Shown piece after piece: positions 34,194 to 42,900 of a stretch of DNA of 64,000 nucleotides. The stretch lies in assembly GCF_036409155.1 (NCBI RefSeq), contig NZ_JAZGLW010000003.1, forward strand, positions 248,001-312,000. The letters run 5' to 3'. The notes beneath the pieces are model-generated. The model saw only the letters and a program-made list of their open reading frames with translations. It searched no databases and had not been told where the DNA came from. This stretch comes from Mycobacterium sp. 050128. Its GTDB lineage: Bacteria; Actinomycetota; Actinomycetes; Mycobacteriales; Mycobacteriaceae. Every line of letters starts with the position of its first letter. Within the stretch, counting starts at the first letter, position 1. The translations under genes were made by a program, and so were the position numbers.

Positions 34194-34325
34194 GGGCGTG
34201 ACGTTAAGCATCGGGACCGACACCGGCGGCGTTCCCACGCCGGGGTCGCGGGCGCCAAAAGATGTCGGTGCCCGCGGTTAGCGTTCGGGTCGAGCACGAC
34301 AAGCCGGATGAGAGGACCGATTCCG

Positions 34326-34592
34326 ATGGCCCACAGCAGCCCAACCAGCAGCCCAACCGACAGCAAAGGTGTCGCCGCCTCAGGACCGGGTGCGCCGGTG
34401 GTGATCGACTGCGACGACTGCGCGGCGCGCGGCCCGGGATGCCGGGATTGCGTGGTCAGCGTGCTACTCGGGGTACCGGATACTTTGTTGGCGGACGAGC
34501 GGGCCGCGCTCGAGGTGCTCGCGGAGGTGGGGATGGCACCGCGGTTGCGTTTGGTGCCCATTCATCGAAACCGCGGGTCCGGTGTCGCGTAA
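34326..34592 (+). CDS. Small four-cysteine protein, possible metal-binding
   Basis: 88 residues with Cys29-x2-Cys32-x6-Cys39-x2-Cys42 in VIDCDDCAARGPGCRDCVV, a spacing fit for a zinc or Fe-S site. The rest is a predicted helix (ADERAALEVLAEVG) and a basic tail. GAGAGGA lies 9 bases before ATG 34326. I recognise the motif as conserved in Actinobacteria but know no function. It sits upstream of the NlpC/P60 gene and divergent from the exonuclease gene. Confidence 0.75.
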   Translation: MAHSSPTSSPTDSKGVAASGPGAPVVIDCDDCAARGPGCRDCVVSVLLGVPDTLLADERAALEVLAEVGMAPRLRLVPIHRNRGSGVA

Positions 34593-34684
34593 TGGCCCTG
34601 GGTGCCAAAACCCCTGGCCGCCCCACCCGCCCCGTCTCGTTCACATAGTTATGACAGAAATCTTTCCATTTTCTTAACGATCTT

Positions 34685-34696
34685 GTTTGGACAAAC
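34685..34696. promoter_or_regulatory. Palindrome in AT-rich promoter region of NlpC/P60 gene
   Basis: GTTTG-GA-CAAAC is a perfect 12-bp palindrome in an unusually AT-rich stretch (34,650-34,720) upstream of the NlpC/P60 gene. A TAACCT -10-like box follows about 20 bp later. Possible operator; no regulator is identified. Confidence 0.3.
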
Positions 34697-34777
34697 GCCT
34701 TTATCGTTTCGTAACCTGTCTGAGACCTAAACCCAGCTCGACCTCGAATGTCGATGGCAGTTTAAGGAAGCAATACT

Positions 34778-35947
34778 TTGAGTTTCGGCTCCGTGCATTT
34801 GATCTCGAGTGTCATCACGCGGTCAGTCATCGGGACGCTGGCAGGCCTGATGGTCTTATCGGGTGTCTGTGCCGCCAATGTTTCGGCCGATCCGGCCGAC
34901 GACGCCCTGGCAAAGCTGACCGAACTATCGCGGCAGGCGGAGCAGACCACCGAGGCCATGCACAGCGCGCAGCTCGACCTCAACGAGAAGGTCGCCGCCC
35001 AGCAGGCCGCGGACAAGAAGCACTCCGATGACCAGGCCGCGGTCGATGGGGCGCGGGCCCGGCTGGCCAGCTTCCAGAGCGCCGTCAACAAGCTGGCCGC
35101 CGCGACCTACATGGGTGGCCGCGTCGACGGCATGGAGGCGATGCTGACCGCCCAATCGCCGCAGGGGCTGATCGACAAGTTGGCCGTCCAGCGCGTGATG
35201 GCGACCCAAATGTCAACGCAGATGGCGAGTTTCCGCCTTGCGGGTGAGCAGGCCGCCAGGGCCGAGCAGGCTTCGGCCAAGTCCGCCGCCGACGCCAAGA
35301 GCGCGGCCGAGCAGGCCGCCGCGGTGCGAGCCAGCCTGCAGTCCAAGCAGAGCCAGCTGCAGGTACAGATCGCCGTCGTGAAGTCGCAGTACGTATCTCT
35401 GACACCACAGCAGCGCACCGCGCTGGCCGACCCCGGGCAGCTGCCCGCCGCGGCTCCGGCTCCCGGCGCACCCGAGCCGGACGCGTTGCCGCCCGGTGCC
35501 CCGCCGGCACCCGGCGCGTTCCCACCGGGTGACGCGCCGCCTCCGGGTGGAATGCTGCCCGGCATGCCGATGCCGGGAATGGCCCCGGGCGGCCCCGGCG
35601 GTGACCGCGCCAGCGTCGTTCAGGCCGCCCTGACCCAGGTCGGAACGCCGTACTCGTGGGGTGGTGCCGCACCCGGTGGATTCGACTGCTCCGGATTGGT
35701 GATGTGGGCCTTCCAGCAGGCCGGCGTCTCGTTGCCGCACTCCAGCCAGGCGCAGGCCAACGGCGGTCAGCCGGTGGCGCTGTCCGATCTGCAGCCCGGC
35801 GACGTGGTGACCTTCTATTCCGACGCGTCGCATAGCGGCATCTACGTCGGTGACGGCATGGTGATCCATTCCTCCACGTACGGCGTGCCGGTGCGGGTGG
35901 TGCCGATGAACTCCGCAGGCCCGATTCACGACGCCCGCCGTTACTGA
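34778..35947 (+). CDS. Secreted NlpC/P60 peptidoglycan endopeptidase (Rv2190c-like)
   Basis: 389 residues. Signal peptide (~14-37, cleavage near VSA-DP), then a long coiled-coil region (~40-210), a Pro/Gly linker (~222-275) and a C-terminal NlpC/P60 domain with catalytic Cys304 (FDCSGLV), His352 (SHSGIY) and His364. Cleaves D-Glu-mDAP type stem-peptide bonds by family. Start is TTG 34778 with AAGGAAG at 7 bases. The coiled coil probably holds the enzyme in check, as in RipA-type proteins. The metallopeptidase gene follows at once. Confidence 0.93.
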   Translation: MSFGSVHLISSVITRSVIGTLAGLMVLSGVCAANVSADPADDALAKLTELSRQAEQTTEAMHSAQLDLNEKVAAQQAADKKHSDDQAAVDGARARLASFQSAVNKLAAATYMGGRVDGMEAMLTAQSPQGLIDKLAVQRVMATQMSTQMASFRLAGEQAARAEQASAKSAADAKSAAEQAAAVRASLQSKQSQLQVQIAVVKSQYVSLTPQQRTALADPGQLPAAAPAPGAPEPDALPPGAPPAPGAFPPGDAPPPGGMLPGMPMPGMAPGGPGGDRASVVQAALTQVGTPYSWGGAAPGGFDCSGLVMWAFQQAGVSLPHSSQAQANGGQPVALSDLQPGDVVTFYSDASHSGIYVGDGMVIHSSTYGVPVRVVPMNSAGPIHDARRY

Positions 35948-36026
35948 TCGGCCCGCGCGGGGACAATCCCGTCGGCGGCGCCGATGGCTTCCGATCCTGC
36001 TGGCCTGGGTTTTTGTCGTCGAGATC

Positions 36027-36845
36027 GTGGTGGCGGCCGCCGTGCCGCTGGACGCCCGCGAGGCACGGATGAGACCCGCACAGCTGGTCGCGCCCGCACC
36101 CAGCCAACCGAGCGCCGGGCGGGCGCCCCTGATCGTCGGTGACCGCCAGGTCCGGTTGATCGGCCTGGGTGGCGCGGCCGCCGACCGCCTGCTGGTCCGT
36201 ATCGCAGCGCAGCTACGCACCGCGATCGACAAGGTCGAGGCATTCTGGGGGGTCGACTGGTCGCGCGACATCTCGGTGGTTGCCGCCGGCTCCGACGACC
36301 AATTCCGCGCCGCCGCCGGAGGCGGACCGCCGGAGCAGTGGGCGGACATCGCGGCGATCACCGTCGCCGATCGCATCGATCCCGCGCATCGGGTGGTCGT
36401 CGGCCAGCGGATCGTGTTCGCCCCGGGCGCGGCCACCATGAGCGACTCGGCGTTGCGAATCGTGTTGACCCACGAGCTTTTTCACTACGCGTCGCGCGCC
36501 GACACCGCGCTCGACGCGCCGCGATGGCTGGCCGAAGGCGTCGCCGATTTCATTGCCCGGCCCAGTGGCCCGGTCCCGGCCGAGGAGCGCTCGCGGCCCG
36601 TGTCGTTACCGTCGGACTTCGACCTGGACACCCCGGGGCCGCAGCGCTCGCTGGCCTACGACCGCGCCTGGTGGTTCGCTCGCTTCGTCGCCGATACCTT
36701 CGGGACGCCGATGCTGCGCGCCTACTATCTCGCCGTCTGCGGCGTCACACACGCCGACCCGTACAACGCCGGCCGCGACGTACTGGACATCGACCCGGCC
36801 GGCCTGCTCGCGCGCTGGCAGCAATGGATGGTCGGCGGGGCCTGA
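36027..36845 (+). CDS. Exported HExxH zinc metallopeptidase-like protein (Rv2189c-like)
   Basis: 272 residues from GTG 36027, the first canonical start. HELFHYAS followed by LAEGVADFIA gives a gluzincin pattern (HExxH plus downstream Glu). Probably membrane-anchored: the same frame upstream (35,970-36,050) encodes RRRRRWLPILLAWVFVVEIVV, an obvious signal anchor, but no ATG, GTG or TTG lies between the preceding in-frame stop at 35907 and 36027. The real start is therefore non-canonical or was lost. Follows the NlpC/P60 gene with overlap if extended, so the two probably form an operon. Confidence 0.8.
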   Translation: MVAAAVPLDAREARMRPAQLVAPAPSQPSAGRAPLIVGDRQVRLIGLGGAAADRLLVRIAAQLRTAIDKVEAFWGVDWSRDISVVAAGSDDQFRAAAGGGPPEQWADIAAITVADRIDPAHRVVVGQRIVFAPGAATMSDSALRIVLTHELFHYASRADTALDAPRWLAEGVADFIARPSGPVPAEERSRPVSLPSDFDLDTPGPQRSLAYDRAWWFARFVADTFGTPMLRAYYLAVCGVTHADPYNAGRDVLDIDPAGLLARWQQWMVGGA

Positions 36846-36869
36846 TTGCCCGACTCGCCCCCTTGCCGT

Positions 36870-36950
36870 CCCCCGCAAGCGGGAGGTGCCCCCAACGCGG
36901 CTGGGGGTTCCCCCACCTCAGACCGCCCCCGCAAGCGGGAGGTGCCCCCA
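36870..36950. repeat. Two 25-bp direct repeats with inner hairpin
   Basis: The 25-bp sequence starting CCCCCGCAAGCGGGAGGTGC occurs at 36870-36894 and 36926-36950, exactly 56 bp apart. Between them TGGGGG-TT-CCCCCA forms a hairpin, and GAGGTG/CACCTC extends it. Located between the metallopeptidase stop and pimB. GC-rich intergenic repeats of this kind are common in non-tuberculous mycobacteria; it may end transcription. Confidence 0.7.
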
Positions 36951-36966
36951 GCCCGGTCTGCATCGT

Positions 36967-36984
36967 CGTCAGGCTAGCCTGACG
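36967..36984 (+). promoter_or_regulatory. Perfect 18-bp palindrome covering the pimB -10 box
   Basis: CGTCAGGCTAGCCTGACG reads the same on both strands. Its centre contains TAGCCT (36975-36980), a TANNNT -10 box 7 bases before the pimB GTG, with no ribosome site, so a leaderless promoter lies inside a probable operator. Confidence 0.55.
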
Positions 36985-36987
36985 CAA

Positions 36988-38148
36988 GTGAGCCGGGTCC
37001 TGCTGGTAACCAACGACTTTCCGCCGCGGCGTGGCGGCATCCAGTCCTACCTGCGCGAATTCGTCGGCCGGCTGGTGAGCACCGGGTCGCATGCGGTGCT
37101 GGTGTACGCGCCGCAATGGAAGGGTGCCGACGCCTTCGACGCCGAAGCGGCCGGCTACCGGGTGGTGCGCCATCCGGGGACGCTGATGCTGCCGGGGCCG
37201 GCGGTCGATGCCCGGATGCGCCGGCTGATCCGCGACCACGGCATCGACACCGTGTGGTTCGGCGCCGCCGCACCGCTGGCGCTGCTCGCGGCCCGCGCCC
37301 GGCAGGCCGGGGCTACCCGGGTGCTGGCCAGCACGCACGGTCATGAGGTGGGCTGGTCGATGCTTCCGGTGGCGCGGTCGGTGCTGCGTCGCATCGGCAA
37401 CGACACCGACGTGGTGACGTTCGTCAGCCGCTACACACGGTCCCGGTTCGCGACGGCGTTCGGGCCCGCGGCGTCGCTGGAGTACCTGCCGTCGGGAGTC
37501 GACACCGACCGGTTCCGCCCAGACCCGGCCGGTCGCGCCGAGCTGCGCAACCGCTACGGGCTGGGGGAGCGGCCCACCGTCGTGTGCCTGTCGCGGCTGG
37601 TGCCGCGCAAGGGCCAGGACATGCTGATCAAGGCGTGGCCGTCGATCCGGCAACGCGTCGACGGCGCCGCCCTGGTGATCGTCGGCAGCGGCCCCTACCT
37701 CGACACGCTGCGCACGCTGGCCTCCGACTGCGGCGTGGCCGACCACGTGACATTCACCGGCGCGGTGCCGTCGGCCGAGCTGCCCGCCCACTACGCACTG
37801 GCCGACGTGTTCGCGATGCCGTGCCGCACTCGCGGCGCGGGCATGGACGTCGAGGGCCTCGGCATTGTTTTCCTGGAGGCCTCGGCGACCGGCGTCCCGG
37901 TGATCGCCGGCGATTCAGGAGGTGCTCCAGAAGCCGTGCAGCACAACAAGACTGGACTCGTCGTCGACGGGAACTCGGTGCGCAACATCGGCGACGCCGT
38001 CACCGAATTGCTGGCCGACCCGGACCGGGCCGCCACGATGGGCGCGGCCGGACGCGATTGGGTTACCTCGCACTGGCGCTGGGACACGCTGGCCGCCCGG
38101 CTGGCCGACCTGCTGCGCGGTCAGCCGTCTCCGGCCACGCTGGCCTGA
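36988..38148 (+). CDS. pimB: PimB' phosphatidylinositol monomannoside mannosyltransferase
   Basis: GT4 glycosyltransferase of 386 residues that adds the second mannose to PIM1, on the way to PIMs, LM and LAM. TNDFPPRRGGIQSYL at the N terminus and FLEASATGVPVIAGDSGGAPE near the C terminus (donor-binding EX7E region) mark the family; PSGVDTDRFRP is also present. GTG 36988 follows the palindromic promoter at 7 bases. Ends 6 bp from convergent fadD15. Confidence 0.94.
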   Translation: MSRVLLVTNDFPPRRGGIQSYLREFVGRLVSTGSHAVLVYAPQWKGADAFDAEAAGYRVVRHPGTLMLPGPAVDARMRRLIRDHGIDTVWFGAAAPLALLAARARQAGATRVLASTHGHEVGWSMLPVARSVLRRIGNDTDVVTFVSRYTRSRFATAFGPAASLEYLPSGVDTDRFRPDPAGRAELRNRYGLGERPTVVCLSRLVPRKGQDMLIKAWPSIRQRVDGAALVIVGSGPYLDTLRTLASDCGVADHVTFTGAVPSAELPAHYALADVFAMPCRTRGAGMDVEGLGIVFLEASATGVPVIAGDSGGAPEAVQHNKTGLVVDGNSVRNIGDAVTELLADPDRAATMGAAGRDWVTSHWRWDTLAARLADLLRGQPSPATLA

Positions 38149-38154
38149 GGGCCG

Positions 38155-39957
38155 CTAGTCCTTCTGGTAGAGCGCCTCGATATCGGAGGCGAACTTCTCG
38201 GCCACCACATTGCGCTTGAGCTTCAACGTGGGGGTCAGCTCGCCGGTGTCCTCGGTGAAGTCGACCGGCAGGATGCGGAACTTGCGGATCGACTCGGCAT
38301 GCGACACCGACAGGTTGGCGTGCTTGACCGCGGCGTCGATCTCGGCGACCAGGTCGGGATCGGTGGCCAGATCGCCGACCGAGGGTCCCTCACCCTTGCT
38401 GTTGCGCTGCTTCCAGCTGTCGAAGGCCTCCGGGTCGATCGTGATCAGTGCTCCGACAAAGGGTTTGGCGTCCCCGACCACCATCGCCTGGCTGATCAAC
38501 GGGTGTGCGCGCAGTTGGTCTTCCAGCACGGCGGGGGCGACGTTCTTGCCGCCGGCGGTGACGATGATCTCCTTCTTACGGCCGGTGATCTTCAGGAACC
38601 CGTCCTCGTCGAGCGCGCCGAGGTCGCCGGTCTTGAACCAGCCGTCGGCGAACGCCTCGGCGGTGGCCTGCTCGTTGCGCCAGTAGCCGCTGAACACCAC
38701 GCCGCCGCGCACCAACAGCTCGCCGTCGTCGGCGATGCGCATGCTGTTGCCCGGCAACAACGTTCCGACGGTCCCGATCTTGACCCTGCCGACCTGGTTC
38801 ACCGTGATCGCCGAGCTGGTCTCGGTCAGGCCGTAGCCCTCGTGGATGGTCAGGCCCACACCCCGGTAGAAGTGGCCCAGCCGGGCACCCAGCGGTGCGC
38901 CGCCGGACACCGACGCGTGGCAGTCGCCGCCCAGCGCAGCGCGCAGCTTGTGGTAGACCAGCCGATCGAACAGCGCGTGCTTGGCGCGCAGCAGCAGCCC
39001 GGGACCACCGTTGTCCTGCGCCTCGCTCCAGTCGACCGCGGTTTGTACGGCCCGCGCGAAGATCGGCCCCTTGCCGTCATTGGCGGCGTTTTGCTCGGCC
39101 GTGTTGTACACCTTCTCGAACACGCGCGGCACCGACACCACGACGGTCGGCTTGAACACCGCGAGCATCGGCAGCAGGTTCTTGATGTCGGCGGTGAACC
39201 CGCAAGTCACCTTGTTGGCGAACGCGGACAGCGTCAGCGACCGGGCCAGCACGTGGGCCAGGGGCAGGAAGATCAGCAGCCGCTGCCCCTCGTGCAGCAG
39301 GGTCGGCAGGCACTCCTTGGCACCCCGGGTCTCGTAGAGCAGGTTGGAATGCGTGAGCTGGCACCCTTTGGGACGTCCGGTGGTCCCCGACGTATAGATC
39401 AGCGTTGCGGGATTCTCCGGGCGCAACGCCGCCAGCCGGGCGGTCAGCTCCTCGGGGTCGACCGACGTGCCGGCCTCGACGAGCTGGTCGAGCGCCTTGG
39501 GGCCCGACCCGTCGATGTGCAGCACCCGGCGCAGGGCGGGAAGCTCGCCGGTGAGCTCGGTGACCGTCGCGGCGTGCGCGTCGGTTTCGGCGAACGCCAC
39601 CACGGCTTCGGAGTCCTTGAGCACCCAGCGCACCTGCTCGGCCGACGAGGTCTCGTAGATCGGGACGGTGACGGCGCCGATCGACAGGATGGCCAGGTCG
39701 AGGATCGTCCACTCGTAGCGGGTGGCCGAGAAGATCGACACCCGGTCGCCGGCTTCCACGCCCAGCGCGATCAGACCCAACGCCGCGGAACGGACCTGCT
39801 GGGCGGCCTCGGCGCACGTGACGTCGGTCCACACCCCATCGATCTGACGTTGATAGATGACGAAGCTGGGGTCGTCGCGCTCGTGCTCGAAGACCATGGC
39901 CGCGATGTTGTCGTGCTCGCCGACGGAGAAGCGGGCAGGGACGCTGTACTCACGCAC
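38155..39957 (-). CDS. fadD15: Long-chain fatty acyl-CoA synthetase FadD15
   Basis: 600-residue AMP-dependent ligase. The AMP-binding P-loop [11 protein letters not shown] is at about 187-197, [11 protein letters not shown] is motif 2, and GWFKTGDLG with [11 protein letters not shown] closes the active site. Activates fatty acids to CoA thioesters. Start at ATG/GTG 39957; 192 bp separate it from the divergent SRPBCC-like gene. No sign of damage. Confidence 0.95.
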   Translation of the reverse strand: MREYSVPARFSVGEHDNIAAMVFEHERDDPSFVIYQRQIDGVWTDVTCAEAAQQVRSAALGLIALGVEAGDRVSIFSATRYEWTILDLAILSIGAVTVPIYETSSAEQVRWVLKDSEAVVAFAETDAHAATVTELTGELPALRRVLHIDGSGPKALDQLVEAGTSVDPEELTARLAALRPENPATLIYTSGTTGRPKGCQLTHSNLLYETRGAKECLPTLLHEGQRLLIFLPLAHVLARSLTLSAFANKVTCGFTADIKNLLPMLAVFKPTVVVSVPRVFEKVYNTAEQNAANDGKGPIFARAVQTAVDWSEAQDNGGPGLLLRAKHALFDRLVYHKLRAALGGDCHASVSGGAPLGARLGHFYRGVGLTIHEGYGLTETSSAITVNQVGRVKIGTVGTLLPGNSMRIADDGELLVRGGVVFSGYWRNEQATAEAFADGWFKTGDLGALDEDGFLKITGRKKEIIVTAGGKNVAPAVLEDQLRAHPLISQAMVVGDAKPFVGALITIDPEAFDSWKQRNSKGEGPSVGDLATDPDLVAEIDAAVKHANLSVSHAESIRKFRILPVDFTEDTGELTPTLKLKRNVVAEKFASDIEALYQKD

Positions 39958-40149
39958 TCTTTTGACTCCGATTGATCTGGTGACCGGTGGCCGGCTTGCT
40001 GTAACTCAGACTAATCGCGGTATTCGCACAGCAACCAAACAGTCGGTTGGGCGGCGTCGTCGAATGCCCAGCCGATTGCCCAGCCGGGTGCGCACCGCGG
40101 CGACGCCCTCGGCGACGTGCGGCGGATATCGATGTGTGAAGCTGACACC

Positions 40150-40548
40150 ATGCACAGCATCCAGATCGCGGACCAGACGTACGTCGCCGCCGACGGCGCA
40201 CTGGTCGGCGCCGCGATCGGCGACCGGGCGTGCTGGCGTCGGTGGTGGCCGGATCTGCGGCTGCAGGTCGTCGAGGACCGGGCCGAAAAGGGAATCCGCT
40301 GGGCGGTCACCGGGGCGCTGACCGGCACCATGGAGGTGTGGCTGGAGCCTCAGACGGGCGGACTGGACGGGGTGGTGTTGCACTACTTCATGCACGCCGA
40401 ACCCACCGGCGTGGCGGCCCACGAGCTGGCCAAACTGAACTTGGCGAAGATGACACACCGCCGTCGGGTAGCGGGCAAGAATATGGCTTTCGAGGTCAAG
40501 ACGACACTGGAACGGTCACGACCGGTCGGTGTTTCTCCGGTAGTTTAA
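40150..40548 (+). CDS. SRPBCC-like small protein (Rv2186c-like)
   Basis: 132 residues beginning MHSIQIADQTYVAADG; WRRWWPDLRLQVVEDRAEKGIRW and GTMEVWLEP fit a helix-grip cyclase/dehydrase fold. Function unknown. ATG 40150 is supported by alignment to the H37Rv protein as I remember it. First of five same-strand genes to 43638; gap to the next is 105 bp. Confidence 0.85.
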   Translation: MHSIQIADQTYVAADGALVGAAIGDRACWRRWWPDLRLQVVEDRAEKGIRWAVTGALTGTMEVWLEPQTGGLDGVVLHYFMHAEPTGVAAHELAKLNLAKMTHRRRVAGKNMAFEVKTTLERSRPVGVSPVV

Positions 40549-40653
40549 CTCCGGTCAAGGTTCGCCCGGAGAGTACCGTTTCGGTCCGACGGCGGGGTAC
40601 TACCGGAGATGACCGGGGGTGAACCCCCTTGCGGGAGAGAAGGTAGCGGCCAG

Positions 40654-41091
40654 GTGGCGGAAAAGACGACCCAGACGATTCACATCGACGCAGACCCCGG
40701 CACGGTGCTGCAGGTGATCGCCGACATCGATTCGTACCCGGACTGGATCTCGGAGTACAAGGAAGCCGAGGTGCAGGAGCGCGGGGCCGACGGCTACCCG
40801 AAGACCGTGCGCTTCGTGATGGACGCCGGCGTCATCAAGGACACCATGGTGATGTCCTACCAATGGCCGGCCGACCACAAGTCGCTGAGCTGGACGTTGG
40901 TCTCCAGTTCGCTGCTGCGCTCCCTCGAAGGGTCATATCGGTTGGCGGCCAAGGATTCTGGGACAGATGTCACCTACGAACTCTCGGTCGACCTGGCCAT
41001 CCCGATGATCGGGTTGCTCAAGCGCAAGGCCGAGCGCAGGCTGACCGACACCGCATTAAAGGATCTGAAGAAACGAGTCGAGGCTGAGTGA
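40654..41091 (+). CDS. SRPBCC (cyclase/dehydrase) family protein (Rv2185c-like)
   Basis: 145 residues from GTG 40654. TIHIDADPGTVLQVIADIDSYPDWISEY is the classic N-terminal pattern of the polyketide cyclase/dehydrase and lipid transport family. Binding of a hydrophobic ligand is inferred from family. A basic helix ends the protein. It overlaps or abuts the ArsA-like gene. Confidence 0.9.
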   Translation: MAEKTTQTIHIDADPGTVLQVIADIDSYPDWISEYKEAEVQERGADGYPKTVRFVMDAGVIKDTMVMSYQWPADHKSLSWTLVSSSLLRSLEGSYRLAAKDSGTDVTYELSVDLAIPMIGLLKRKAERRLTDTALKDLKKRVEAE

Positions 41092-42409
41092 GTCCGTTTC
41101 ACCCACCCCGCCCGCCTCTGAGCCCTTTTCGGAGCCCTCTGCCAAGTCCTTTTCCGAGGCCCGGATCAGTCTCTTCGTCGGGAAGGGCGGGGTAGGAAAA
41201 TCCACCCTCGCTGCTGCCACCGCGGTCTGCGACGCGATCGAGGGGCAGCGCGTGCTGGTGGTCTCAACCGACCAAGCGCACTCGCTGGGCGACGTGCTCG
41301 GCATCCCCGTCCCGCCGAGCGGACACGGCGAACCGGTTCGGGTGCTTGCCGACCTGGAAACCGGGGGAGCCGCCGAGACGGGCAGTGGATCCCTCGACGC
41401 GATGGCGCTCGACACTCTGGCCCTGCTCGAGGCCCGCTGGTACGAGGTGGTCACCGCCCTGGATATGCGGTTCCCCGACTCCGAACTGAGCAGCATTGCC
41501 CCCGAAGAACTCTCGGCGTTGCCGGGCATCCAGGAGGTGCTCGGCCTGCATGCGGTCGGCGAGCTCGCGGCGTCGGGAAAATGGGATCGCGTCGTCGTCG
41601 ACTGCGCCTCGACCGCGGACGCGCTGCGCATGCTGACCCTGCCCGCCACGTTCGGGCTCTACGTCGAGCGCGCCTGGCCGCGCCACCGCCGGCTGTCCAT
41701 CACCGCCGACGACGCCCGCTCGGCCGCGGTGGTGGAGCTGATCGAACGCATCAGCTCCAGCGTCGAGCGGCTCAGCGCGCTGCTCACCGACGGGGATCTG
41801 GTCAGCGCGCACCTGGTGCTGACTCCCGAGCGCGTGGTGGCCGCCGAGGCGGTCCGGACGCTGGGCTCGTTGTCGCTGATGGGGGTCCGTGTCGAGGAGC
41901 TGATCATCAACCAGGTTCTGGTCGAGGACGAGTCCTACGAGTACCGCAACCTGCCCGAGCACCCGGCGTTCTACTGGTACGGCGAGCGCATCTGTGAGCA
42001 GCGTGCGGTACTCGAGGAGCTCGATGCCACCATCGGTGATGTGGCGCTCGTGATGACCCCGCACTTAGCGGGTGAGCCGATTGGCCCCAAAGCGCTGGGC
42101 GGATTGCGCGACAGCGCCCGGCTGCGGCGTGGAGCCGCCCCACCAGGACCGTTGCGACCTATTGTGGATCTTGAATCGGGGTCGGGACTTGGGTCGATCT
42201 ACCGTATGCGGCTAACGTTGCCCCAGCTCGACCCCGGATCGCTCTCGCTGGGCCGGGTGGACGACGACCTGATCATCAGCGCCGGCGGCTTGCGGCGCAG
42301 GGTTCGGTTGGCGTCGGTGCTACGGCGGTGCACGGTGCTCGACGCGCATCTGCGAGGCGGTGAGCTGACAGTTCGTTTTCGACCAGATCCGGAGGTGTGG
42401 CCTAGGTGA
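41084..42409 (+). CDS. ArsA/GET3-like P-loop ATPase (Rv2184c-like)
   Basis: The Walker A deviant motif FVGKGGVGKSTLAAAT and VVSTDQAHSLGDVLG identify an ArsA/GET3-type ATPase. The P-loop is upstream of the first canonical start in the frame (GTG 41252), so translation must begin earlier. The only near-start codon after the in-frame stop is CTG 41084 (441 residues, LSESVSPTPPASEPF), overlapping the preceding stop by 8 bases, which would allow re-initiation. The GTG at 41090 is in another frame and stops after 25 codons. C-terminal stop overlaps the next GTG (GTGA). Confidence 0.82.
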   Translation: MSESVSPTPPASEPFSEPSAKSFSEARISLFVGKGGVGKSTLAAATAVCDAIEGQRVLVVSTDQAHSLGDVLGIPVPPSGHGEPVRVLADLETGGAAETGSGSLDAMALDTLALLEARWYEVVTALDMRFPDSELSSIAPEELSALPGIQEVLGLHAVGELAASGKWDRVVVDCASTADALRMLTLPATFGLYVERAWPRHRRLSITADDARSAAVVELIERISSSVERLSALLTDGDLVSAHLVLTPERVVAAEAVRTLGSLSLMGVRVEELIINQVLVEDESYEYRNLPEHPAFYWYGERICEQRAVLEELDATIGDVALVMTPHLAGEPIGPKALGGLRDSARLRRGAAPPGPLRPIVDLESGSGLGSIYRMRLTLPQLDPGSLSLGRVDDDLIISAGGLRRRVRLASVLRRCTVLDAHLRGGELTVRFRPDPEVWPR

Positions 42410-42813
42410 GCAAGCCGCACGCCGATATCGGCCCGGAACTCCGCAAACTCGCCGAGGCGATTCTGAACGGGATCGACCCCGCCGTACGCATGGCTGCCGC
42501 GATGACGGCGGGCAACGGCGTCGGCACGGGCAAGTGTCAGCAGATCTGGTGTCCGGTGTGCGCGCTGGCCGCGCTGGCGACCGGCGACCAGCACCCCTTG
42601 CTGACCGTGATCGCCGATCACAGCATCGCTCTGCTGGAAGTGATTCGCGCGATCGTCAGTGACGTCAATGACATCGACCGGTCTTCGCGACCGACACCGC
42701 AACCGCCGCCGGACGGCCCGTCCGGCGGGGGAGCGCCGGCCGAGGACCCCCGCGCGGGCGAGGCCGGCGTGCGGACTCGCTACCAGCCCATCGCGGTCAC
42801 AATCGAAGAGTGA
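42406..42813 (+). CDS. Small cysteine-containing protein (Rv2183c-like)
   Basis: 135 residues. CQQIWCPVCALAALATGD at about 44-61 could bind a metal; the rest is a helix (HPLLTVIADHSIALLEVIRAIV) and a Pro/Gly-rich C-terminal tail. GTG 42406 overlaps the ATPase stop, so the pair is coupled and probably functions together. Function unknown. Confidence 0.85.
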   Translation: MSKPHADIGPELRKLAEAILNGIDPAVRMAAAMTAGNGVGTGKCQQIWCPVCALAALATGDQHPLLTVIADHSIALLEVIRAIVSDVNDIDRSSRPTPQPPPDGPSGGGAPAEDPRAGEAGVRTRYQPIAVTIEE

Positions 42814-42900
42814 TCCTCAGGTTTTGAAAGTGGTCCCCTCCGTCGCGGATGGGTACAGTTGGCGCAGAACATCGGCGGGTTTCGGGCGAGAGGGAGGGCC

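Noticed and set aside
32400..34592. Long plus-strand open frame opposite the exonuclease gene
   Set aside because: It is an antisense shadow of a GC-rich gene with low-complexity translation; only its last 88 codons (34326-34592) are a real gene.
34593..34777. ydaO (c-di-AMP) riboswitch before the NlpC/P60 gene
   Set aside because: This class often precedes cell-wall hydrolase genes in Actinobacteria, but the region is only ~185 bp, AT-rich and lacks the conserved stretches.
36967..36984. IdeR (iron box) site at the pimB palindrome
   Set aside because: Only the AGGCTAG/CTAGCCT core resembles an iron box. The IdeR box is 19 bp with a different half-site (TTAGGTTAG), so the match is too weak.
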